Notes under the pieces: generated by a model
Seen by the model: the letters and a program-made list of their open reading frames with translations, nothing else
The model's database searches: none
Told to the model about the DNA's origin: nothing
Assembly (NCBI GenBank): GCA_964439745.1
Contig: CAYTQK010000168.1
Span: 1-7,399 of the forward strand
Length of the DNA stretch: 7,399 bases
DNA from: CAYTQK01 sp964439745
GTDB taxonomy: Bacteria; Desulfobacterota; Desulfobacteria; Desulfobacterales; Desulfosudaceae
Direction of reading: 5' to 3'
Shown here: positions 1-6,386 of the stretch, piece by piece
Numbering within the stretch: position 1 is the first letter of the stretch
Layout: the number at the start of each line of letters is the position of its first letter
Program-made: the position numbers and the translations under genes

Positions 1-1569
1 GATCTGGGCGGTGTAGCCGGGACGGCCGGCATTTCCATCTATGCCCAGGATCTGGATGCCACCCTGTTGCAGATGGATGATTTTCTCATCGATCTCAGCC
101 CAGAATCGGGCACGGACTGGCAGTTTCTGATCGTGGATGATGACAAAAGCCAGACTTTTTATGAGGAAGATGAATATGACGACAACTCCATTGCCGCCGC
201 CTTTTGCGGCAGTGCCACCGACGAATCCGTGCCCATTGACGTGGATGTGCTGGGATTTGATATCAACGCCGGCACCGGCGATCTTAGCAGTGACGGTCGC
301 ATGACGGATGATGCCGTAACCTTTTCCATGACCGGCTACGGCAGCACCAATTTTCACTATGTTTGGGAACTGGTCCAGTTTGCCAATTACAATACGTCGC
401 CGCCGGTGGTACATGATGTGTTCGGTTTTCACATCGGCGAAATTTTCTGGGTGGATGAGTATAGCGATCCGGCCGATCAGAGGCATTTTGCGCAGGTGCT
501 GCTGTCACCGCCGAAATTTTATGAAAATGATGCCTTTTTTGACTCTTATATGGCGGGATGGGGCACTACCAACTCTATTGGCGCCGCGGATATCCGCAGC
601 GACCAGGGCATTGCCGGGGAACTGCGGCTGAAACTGGGTGGCGGGGAAGTCAATTTCCGGGGCTATGGCGGCATTGAAGCCAAGGGTGCCAGCATCATGT
701 TTGCCGGGGATATTGTTGACAAGCCCTACGGAGGGGTGGCCAACTCTCCCTCATTTCCCAATTATACCGAATTAACCACCGACGGTTTGTATTATTCCAG
801 CTCTGTATCCAACTGGTGTGCCATCGGTGATTTTGCCGCCGGCGTTCATCATGAACGCCAGCACAATACGTCAAACTACACGTATTATGATGAAGAAACC
901 GAAATTACCTACAATATTTCCGATTATGCCGCAAAACAGATCGGCCAGTCCAGCCCGACCATGCCCATCCGGTTTGAAGTGGCCACGGCCGATGCCCCGG
1001 TGTATGACGGCAGTGGCAACCTGACTTCCGGATATGACGCGGACGGTGACGGCAGGCCTGATACCTACCTGGTCACCTATGTTCACGGACATTATTCCCG
1101 CACCGTCTATTATCCGGATTCCCAGGAATCCGGCATGGGGGAATCCACCACCGGCGCGGTGAAGACTCCGGTAGATGGTCGCTATAAAGACTACATCCTC
1201 GGCGAGGTGCGGGTCGGGGCGAGCGGGGAATGGGATTCAGCGACCAATGATTGGGCTACAGACGACAGCGGCAACTCCACATACCGGGGCTCCTGGGTGT
1301 TAAACGACCTGCAGATGGTCTATACCAAGGCGGTGATTCCAGCCAACCGGTCCCTGCTCCAGGAAATTTCCGCCGACAGTGAGCCGTTTCTGATTCCCAA
1401 TGTTGATTATCATGATAATCCATTATCCATCAGTATCAACCCCACTTCTACCGACCGCGACATGGTGATCGCAGGTTGTTTCTGGGGACGTAAAGGCAGC
1501 TCGGATAATACCGATCCCTGGAATGACAATCGTCCGGATATAGTGGTTCCTTCTTCAGGCTGGGAATAA
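1..1569 (+). CDS. Secreted acidic beta-rich protein, C-terminal part (5' end outside window)
   Basis: The frame is open from base 1, and the first ATG (67) lies inside it, so this is the last 522 codons of a longer gene, not a start at 67. The opening residues (LGGVAGTAGISIYAQDLDA) resemble the segment just after the signal peptide in secreted or pilus-associated proteins with a short 'VTGQAGISI'-type N-terminus, such as the DUF6160/FilE-like group. Only a few tens of residues may therefore be missing; this is inferred. The protein is rich in Asp, Gly, Ser, Thr and Tyr, has only three cysteines, and shows no membrane segment in the visible part. A DADGDGRPD loop (bases 1036-1062) fits a calcium-binding DxDxDG motif. 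No catalytic motif, sorting signal or C-terminal aromatic barrel signature is visible; it ends in SSGWE. An exported, calcium-stabilised surface or filament-associated protein is the best guess, and the exact role is unknown. The next gene follows after 83 bases on the same strand. Confidence 0.8.
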   Translation, partial: DLGGVAGTAGISIYAQDLDATLLQMDDFLIDLSPESGTDWQFLIVDDDKSQTFYEEDEYDDNSIAAAFCGSATDESVPIDVDVLGFDINAGTGDLSSDGRMTDDAVTFSMTGYGSTNFHYVWELVQFANYNTSPPVVHDVFGFHIGEIFWVDEYSDPADQRHFAQVLLSPPKFYENDAFFDSYMAGWGTTNSIGAADIRSDQGIAGELRLKLGGGEVNFRGYGGIEAKGASIMFAGDIVDKPYGGVANSPSFPNYTELTTDGLYYSSSVSNWCAIGDFAAGVHHERQHNTSNYTYYDEETEITYNISDYAAKQIGQSSPTMPIRFEVATADAPVYDGSGNLTSGYDADGDGRPDTYLVTYVHGHYSRTVYYPDSQESGMGESTTGAVKTPVDGRYKDYILGEVRVGASGEWDSATNDWATDDSGNSTYRGSWVLNDLQMVYTKAVIPANRSLLQEISADSEPFLIPNVDYHDNPLSISINPTSTDRDMVIAGCFWGRKGSSDNTDPWNDNRPDIVVPSSGWE

Positions 1570-1652
1570 ACGGAATCCATCGGCTTGCTCTTTTTTTGTT
1601 TTTTTTCAGCAAATGTCGGCGATTGTACTTCTTGTCATTCTGAAATTCCCGG

Positions 1653-3350
1653 ATGAATACCAGAGTACCGATTATCGTTCTTTTGTCCCTGGCGGTCGCT
1701 GCTGTTTACCACCAGGCATGGTCGTTTTCCTTTGTTTCCTTTGATGATCTGCAGTTAATCCAGAAAAATCTGCTGGTGCGGGCGGGGCTGACCTGGCGCG
1801 GACTGAACTGGGCCTTTGTTTCCGCCTGGCAGGAAAACATTTTCTTTTATCCGCTATCACTGGTTTCCCACATGCTGGACTGCCAGGTGTATGGGCTTAA
1901 CCCGGCCGGCCATCATCTTTCCAGTGTGCTCTTTCATGCCGCTGCCGTTGTGTTTTTCTTTTTGTTTCTGGAACGCCTGACCGGTGCCTTCTGGCGGTCG
2001 GCCCTGGCGGCTGGTTTTTTCGCTATTCATCCGCTGGGCGCAGAATCGGTGGCCTGGGTGGCCGAGCGGTCCAATGTGCTCTGTGCCGCCCTGATGGCAT
2101 TATCACTGTACGCGTATTCGGGCTATGCGCAGAACCGGCGGAAAAATTGGTTTGGAATTTCCCTGGTCGCCTTTGTGCTGGCCTTGCTGGCCAAACCGAC
2201 CGCGGTCATGATGCCGGTGATATTGGTCCTGCTGGACTGGCTGGTGTTGTCCGGTTCAGTCGGTCAAACCGGAAAACGTTCTATGGCTCTGGCCATAGTC
2301 GACAAAATCCCCTTTTTTGTTTTTTCCGGGCTGCGGCTCTGGGCGGTTTTGCTGGCCGGGCGCGGCACCAGCCCGGTCCTGGAATCAGACTCCATCTCTT
2401 TCGGCTTGCTGCTGGCCAACGGGGTGGTTTCGCTGGTAAAATATCTGTGGCAAATTGTCTATCCCGCCAATTTGTCCGTTTATTACCCCTTTCCGGACAG
2501 TATCCCCTGGTGGCAGCCGGCCGGCGCCCTGCTGCTCATTCTTTTGATAACCGCCTGGGCAGCCCGTCATCGGCGGGATGCTCCCATGCTCTTGCTGGGC
2601 TGGTTGTGGTACCTGGTTTTCCTGGTACCCTCTTTCGGGGTGGTGCGCTCCGGTCCCTGGCCGGCCATGGCCGATCATTACGTGTATATCCCGCTGCTGG
2701 GCATTTTCATGTCGGCTATCTGGGCCGTTCCCGGCCGCCTGCTCCGGACCAGGCCGGGCCGGATTCTCATACCAGCAGCCGGGGTGGTGTTGCTGCTGAT
2801 CTGGGGAACAGCGGCGTTTTTGCATACCCTGCATTTTAAAAACAGCCGAGCCTTGTTTACCCAGGCGGTGAGTGTTACTTTTGATAATTTTTTCGCCCAT
2901 GTCGGTCTGGGCAATGCCTGTCTGGAAGAAGGAGAGTACGATAAGGCGGAAAAACAGTTTCGGCGGGCTCTGGCCATCAAGCCGGATTCCGCGGGCGCCC
3001 AGGCCAATCTGGCCCTGGTGCTGGACCGGCTTGGCCGCACAGAAGCGGCCCGGTCGCACTTCTTGGCTGCCTTGCAACTATCGCCGGAATCGATTCCGGC
3101 GCATCTGGGCCTGGCCAATTTGTATCAGAAGACCGGCCAGGTAAATCAGGCCAAGTATCACTATCGAACCGTGCTGGCCTTGGATCCGGAGAATATCGCC
3201 GCCAATTATAACCTGGGTCGCTTGCTGCTCCAGGAGGGGGAACCGGCAGCAGCGGCCGAATGTTTTTCCCGGGCACTGGCCGGCCGCCCTGATGATCAGC
3301 AGATTGCCAGGGCATTGCAGGCAGCTTTGGCGCTGACGAAAAGTCAGTAA
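1653..3350 (+). CDS. TMTC/GT-C-like membrane glycosyltransferase with C-terminal TPR repeats
   Basis: This is a 565-residue inner-membrane protein. Residues 1 to about 395 hold many hydrophobic segments, starting with one at about 5-25. They are followed by an acidic pair (D31-D32 in SFVSFDD), where GT-C enzymes place their catalytic Asp. Other hallmarks of the bacterial TMTC-like family are YPLSLVSHMLD (66-76), GLNPAGHHLS (81-90), HPLGAESVAWVAERSNVL (126-143) and MADHYVYIPLLG (339-350, usually MADRYxYLPxxG). Four contiguous 34-residue TPR units follow at about 414-447, 448-481, 482-515 and 516-549. The family is thought to transfer sugar from a lipid-phosphate donor outside the membrane, but donor and acceptor are unproven for most bacterial members. 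The TPR tail may bind the protein acceptor. An in-frame TGA lies 12 bases before the ATG and no earlier start is available. No Shine-Dalgarno sequence is visible. The gene converges on a minus-strand gene 27 bases downstream. Confidence 0.88.
   Translation: MNTRVPIIVLLSLAVAAVYHQAWSFSFVSFDDLQLIQKNLLVRAGLTWRGLNWAFVSAWQENIFFYPLSLVSHMLDCQVYGLNPAGHHLSSVLFHAAAVVFFFLFLERLTGAFWRSALAAGFFAIHPLGAESVAWVAERSNVLCAALMALSLYAYSGYAQNRRKNWFGISLVAFVLALLAKPTAVMMPVILVLLDWLVLSGSVGQTGKRSMALAIVDKIPFFVFSGLRLWAVLLAGRGTSPVLESDSISFGLLLANGVVSLVKYLWQIVYPANLSVYYPFPDSIPWWQPAGALLLILLITAWAARHRRDAPMLLLGWLWYLVFLVPSFGVVRSGPWPAMADHYVYIPLLGIFMSAIWAVPGRLLRTRPGRILIPAAGVVLLLIWGTAAFLHTLHFKNSRALFTQAVSVTFDNFFAHVGLGNACLEEGEYDKAEKQFRRALAIKPDSAGAQANLALVLDRLGRTEAARSHFLAALQLSPESIPAHLGLANLYQKTGQVNQAKYHYRTVLALDPENIAANYNLGRLLLQEGEPAAAAECFSRALAGRPDDQQIARALQAALALTKSQ
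3082..3101. repeat. Perfect 20-base palindrome within the TPR gene
   Basis: The half-site CGCCGGAATC is followed without spacer by its exact reverse complement. It lies in the codons for the TPR2/TPR3 junction (SPESIPA). Both the reading frame and the repeat spacing are normal there, so it does not look like an insertion. Confidence 0.85.
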
Positions 3351-3377
3351 AGGGATTCTGTCGCCGGTGTTGTGAGT

Positions 3378-4787
3378 CTATTTCCAGAGCACTTCTGCGG
3401 CAAAGATGGCCCATTTTTTGATGCGCATCAGTTTCAAGGGAATTTTGTAAAAGGTTTTCAGCATCCGGGGGGAGCCGTAAAAGCGGAGATAGGCCAGTTT
3501 CTGCACCCGATTGAGATCATAGCCGGTGGCCTGCTGGTAAAAGGGTTTGTCCGGCCAGTAGTGGTAGAGGGCTTCATCCTGCCAGTCGGGATAGGTCTCT
3601 TTGGCCAGCTGCCGCAGGGCGGTACCGGGAAAAGGGGTGACCGTGAAAAAGTGGGCCAGGTCCAGCTTCGAGCGGACGGCAAACTGAATGGTCTGGTGAA
3701 TTTCTTCCGGGGTCTCGGAAGGAAACCCCAGCATAAAAAATCCCTTGACGATCAGGCCGATGGCACTGGCGTGGTTGATGTTTTCGGCCACCTTTTCAAT
3801 ATTCAGGTTTTTCCGGATCAGTTTTTGAATCCGCGGTGAGGCGGTTTCAATGGCAAAGGTGACCATGTAAGCGCCGGCTTTTTTCAACAGGTCCAGATCT
3901 TCGGTCTCCAGCATGTCCGCCCGCAGGGCATTGGGAAAGGCCAGCTTGATATCCAGTTTTCTTTCAATGATCAGATGAAGAATGGCGTGCATGCGCGGCC
4001 GGTCAAAATTAAAGACATCATCCACGATATGAAATTCTTTGATGCCATAAGTCTCGTGCAGCCATTGGATCTCACCGACAAAGTTTTCCGGACTTCTTTT
4101 CCGCAGTTTTTTACCGAAAATATTATGGCAGTAAATGCAGTTAAACGGACAGGCCCGGGAGCTGATGATATGGGTATATTTTTTGTGGGCCAGCACGCCA
4201 TTCATCTGGGAATGGAGCTTTTCGCCCCAGTACTCCTCAAACCGGATTAAATTATAATCCGGGTAGGGCAGCTGGTTGATATCCGGTATAAAATCCTGTC
4301 GTTCATTAACGATGATCTGATCGTTCCGGCAGGCAATCCCTTTGATGTTTTTGATATCATTGCCGGTTATTAATTTTTCCACCAAGTTGACCATGGTGGT
4401 TTCTCCTTCTCCCAGGACCGCCACGTCAATTTCCGGATGTTTTTCCAGAATCTCTTGATAACTGTAGGTAGCGGCCGGGCCGCCGATGACGATGGTGGCG
4501 TCAGGCGCCAGTTTTTTGATAAAGGAGGCGTACCGTTTGATAAACAGATGGTTGAACGCCAGGATGCTGATGCCGATCAGGTCCGGAGAATAATTCTGAA
4601 TTTTTTCTTCCAGAGGTGTGCGGACCGTTTTTTCCAGTCGCAGGTCAATGATATCCGTGGTTACTTGTTCTGCAAAGTGCTGTTTCAGGAAGGCGGATAG
4701 ATACAATATCCCCAGGGGAACATCAAGGGAAAGAACATTCACGTCACTGTCCGGCGGTTTTACAAAAAGTACTCGGAAAGGATTCAT
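3378..4787 (-). CDS. B12-binding-domain radical SAM protein (second of two)
   Basis: This is a 469-residue enzyme of the COG1032 type. Residues 1 to about 140 form a Rossmann-like cobalamin-binding domain: VLFVKPP (6-12), PLGILYLSAFL (24-34), VIGGP (100-104) and VLGEGET (124-130). The classic DxHxxG ligand for base-off B12 is absent, as in many members, so cobalamin use is likely but not proven. The radical SAM barrel follows, with the 4Fe-4S ligands in CPFNCIYC (C213, C217, C220), then VDDVFNF (255-261), FAIETASP (311-318), GFPSETPEE (354-362) and PFPGTAL (385-391). The C-terminal stretch ends in a basic, hydrophobic tail (about 440-469). Only four cysteines occur in the whole protein, three of them being the cluster ligands. 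The ATG immediately precedes the domain (MNPFRVLFVKPP), so the start is well placed, but no Shine-Dalgarno sequence is seen. Members methylate or rearrange sugars, lipids or natural products; the substrate here is unknown. It lies 159 bases downstream of the other radical SAM gene. Confidence 0.9.
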   Translation of the reverse strand: MNPFRVLFVKPPDSDVNVLSLDVPLGILYLSAFLKQHFAEQVTTDIIDLRLEKTVRTPLEEKIQNYSPDLIGISILAFNHLFIKRYASFIKKLAPDATIVIGGPAATYSYQEILEKHPEIDVAVLGEGETTMVNLVEKLITGNDIKNIKGIACRNDQIIVNERQDFIPDINQLPYPDYNLIRFEEYWGEKLHSQMNGVLAHKKYTHIISSRACPFNCIYCHNIFGKKLRKRSPENFVGEIQWLHETYGIKEFHIVDDVFNFDRPRMHAILHLIIERKLDIKLAFPNALRADMLETEDLDLLKKAGAYMVTFAIETASPRIQKLIRKNLNIEKVAENINHASAIGLIVKGFFMLGFPSETPEEIHQTIQFAVRSKLDLAHFFTVTPFPGTALRQLAKETYPDWQDEALYHYWPDKPFYQQATGYDLNRVQKLAYLRFYGSPRMLKTFYKIPLKLMRIKKWAIFAAEVLWK

Positions 4788-4820
4788 TTTTGATTATCTG
4801 GTTTGGATGTTAAAAAAAGT

Positions 4821-4849
4821 ATCCTACTGTTTGGAATAACGGTGGTCAA
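4821..4849 (-). promoter_or_regulatory. Candidate promoter for the second radical SAM gene
   Basis: On the minus strand, TTGACC (4849-4844, 5 of 6) is followed after 17 bases by TAGGAT (4826-4821, 4 of 6). Start of transcription would be near 4814, giving a leader of about 26 AT-rich bases, with a run of seven T just at the start region. If real, the gene has its own promoter besides any read-through from the upstream operon. The -35 box lies in one arm of an inverted repeat. Confidence 0.4.
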
Positions 4850-4874
4850 CCGGCGAATCCATGCGCTGGTTGAC
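4845..4874. repeat. Inverted repeat between the radical SAM genes, possible operator
   Basis: The arms GTCAACCGGCG (4845-4855) and CGCTGGTTGAC (4864-4874) are complementary over 11 positions with one G-T mismatch, around an 8-base centre. It is not an intrinsic terminator for either strand, because no T run follows directly: on the minus strand the T tract is about 27 bases further on. One arm holds the predicted -35 box of the downstream radical SAM gene, a position that suits a repressor site or an attenuating RNA hairpin. Confidence 0.5.
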
Positions 4875-4946
4875 GTTCATTTCAGCAATACACACGATAA
4901 TCTCTTTATGCCCCGCTATCCAATTTTTATTTCTATCAGATGATGT

Positions 4947-6386
4947 TTATTTATAAATGATCAATTTAATGCCGGTGGCCGATTTTGTGATTATGTCTCT
5001 AAAACCGCTGGTATTGGACAGGTGACGCCGCATCCGCCGCCAGTTAAAATAGTATTGGCGGTAAAATTTCTTTATCAGGTCGCATATTTTTTCCTCGCTG
5101 ACATGGTTTGTCCAGAGGGGGATACGTGCGTCAGGCGCCGGCGACTGAAAGAATTTCTTGAACCAATCCTTGTCGTATTCCGGATCGGTGGCGGCTTCAT
5201 TGTATATACGGGTTCCGGGAAAAGGAATCAGGGGATTGCAGAAGACATAGTCCGCATCCAGTGCAAACATGAAATCAAAAGTATGCTGTATGTCGGTTTC
5301 CGTTTCCCAGGGAAACCCGATAATAAAGTTGCCGACGGTAATAATATCCTGTTTTTTGCACAAGGCCACAGCCCGGGAAATTTGATCCGGAAGGATTTTT
5401 TTATTGATCCGTTCCAGGGTGCCGGGGTTGGCGGATTCGATCCCGAATTGCAGCCGTTCGCATCCTGCTTGACGCATGGCTGCAATCAGTTCCGGATCGA
5501 CACAGTCCACGCGGGTCTGGCAGGACCAGGGCAAAACGATATCCAACGACGCCATCTGCTGGCAAATTTCCAGGGTGTGTCGCCGTGAATGGGTGAACAC
5601 ATCATCGCAGAACTGGATGGAACGATATCCCAGCCGGGCGCATTCCCGCATTTCCGCAGCGATCCGTCCCGGATCCCGGGGGATAAAGAACCGTTCCCGG
5701 TTGTTGCAGAAACTGCAGTTATACGGACATCCCCGGCTGGCGACCATGAGCGCGCAGGGGTTGTGGCGGTTGACGGAAAACCGGTGTTGACCGATATCCA
5801 GGAGAGAACGGTCGGGGAAGGGGAGGTCGTCCAGCGCAGCCTTATCAAGAGGAGCAGGCGGTGTCCGGATGAAGCGGTCGTTCCGGCGGCAGATCGTACC
5901 GGGAATCCCATAAAGGTCTTCAGATCGGGTCAGTCGCCTGGCTATCTCGTGGAATGGTTTCTCACCCTGCCCCTGCACAATGACATCGAAATGCCCCCGG
6001 CTCATGGTTTCTTCGGGATAGGTCCACATATGCGGTCCGCCGCCGACAATCACCGTGTCGGGTGACTTCTTTTTAATGAGATCCGTTATCAAGCAGGTGC
6101 CGTACCAGAAAGGAGAAAGGACGGTAATCCCGGCCAGATTTGGTTTGAATTGCTGCAAATGGTCAGCAAACTGTTTCAGGCTCGGGCGAAGCGGGGTCTG
6201 GAAATTGAACCAATTTACCCGGGCGCGGGTATGGGTTTCCAGGTAGCTCTTGATATACAGCAATCCCAGGGGCGGGGCATAGTCATGCATGCGGAAGGCG
6301 ATGCGGTCGTTAATGCCGGGGAAGATGATGCGCCCGGTATGCGGCGGATTGACCAGCAGTATGCGAAGATTTTTCATTATAGTCAT
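4947..6386 (-). CDS. B12-binding-domain radical SAM protein (first of two)
   Basis: This is a 479-residue enzyme with the same architecture as its downstream neighbour. The N-terminal cobalamin-type Rossmann domain shows ILLVNPP (9-15), APPLGLLYIKSYL (37-49), VIVGGGP (112-118) and VQGQGE (137-142). DxHxxG is absent. The radical SAM core has RGCPYNCSFC (C220, C224, C227), FCDDVF (259-264), FGIESANPGTL (314-324), IIGFPWETETD (355-365) and PFPGTRIY (388-395). It has about fifteen cysteines, far more than its neighbour. The family generates a 5'-deoxyadenosyl radical, and B12 members often transfer methyl groups to unactivated carbon; the substrate here is not readable. The ATG at 6386 overlaps the glycosyltransferase stop as ATGA, so translational coupling is likely. 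The Met at 6377 (MKNLRILLVNPP) is a credible alternative start and lies better spaced, about 10 bases, from a weak GGCGGA. Coupling to a glycosyltransferase points to work on a glycan or glycolipid precursor (inference). Confidence 0.9.
   Translation of the reverse strand: MTIMKNLRILLVNPPHTGRIIFPGINDRIAFRMHDYAPPLGLLYIKSYLETHTRARVNWFNFQTPLRPSLKQFADHLQQFKPNLAGITVLSPFWYGTCLITDLIKKKSPDTVIVGGGPHMWTYPEETMSRGHFDVIVQGQGEKPFHEIARRLTRSEDLYGIPGTICRRNDRFIRTPPAPLDKAALDDLPFPDRSLLDIGQHRFSVNRHNPCALMVASRGCPYNCSFCNNRERFFIPRDPGRIAAEMRECARLGYRSIQFCDDVFTHSRRHTLEICQQMASLDIVLPWSCQTRVDCVDPELIAAMRQAGCERLQFGIESANPGTLERINKKILPDQISRAVALCKKQDIITVGNFIIGFPWETETDIQHTFDFMFALDADYVFCNPLIPFPGTRIYNEAATDPEYDKDWFKKFFQSPAPDARIPLWTNHVSEEKICDLIKKFYRQYYFNWRRMRRHLSNTSGFRDIITKSATGIKLIIYK

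Noticed and set aside
1589..1606. T-rich tract (T7-G-T8) after the secreted-protein gene as an intrinsic terminator
   Set aside because: No stable GC-rich stem lies directly upstream; only a long-loop, bulged pairing could be drawn. It may still weaken elongation but cannot be called a terminator.
1623..1645. TTGTAC as a -35 box for the TPR gene
   Set aside because: No acceptable -10 hexamer lies 15-19 bases downstream, so no promoter can be supported in the 83-base gap; co-transcription with the preceding gene is equally possible.
2281..2298. CTATGGC-TCTG-GCCATAG stem-loop
   Set aside because: It is a seven-base stem within coding sequence; several such stems are expected at random in 7.4 kb.
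2385..3077. A 230-codon open frame on the minus strand opposite the TPR gene, and another of equal length on the plus strand at 2147-2839
   Set aside because: Both lie wholly inside the well-supported GT-C/TPR gene. Their compositions are rich in Gly, Arg, Pro and Gln and carry no motif, as expected of shadow frames in GC-rich coding DNA.
3333..3347. CTGAC-GAAAA-GTCAG hairpin at the end of the TPR gene
   Set aside because: It has only a five-base stem and no T run on either strand; it is too weak to act as a terminator between the convergent genes.
3372..3839. Plus-strand open frame of 155 codons opposite the second radical SAM gene, and similar frames at 5022-5588 and 5589-6065
   Set aside because: They are antisense to genes with clear motifs, show low-complexity composition and have no start signals; they are read-outs of the complementary strand.
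4242..4262. Inverted repeat with 8-base arms (CCGGATTA / TAATCCGG) and a 5-base centre
   Set aside because: It lies inside radical SAM coding sequence (PDYNLIR region), and a stem of this size is expected about once per window by chance.
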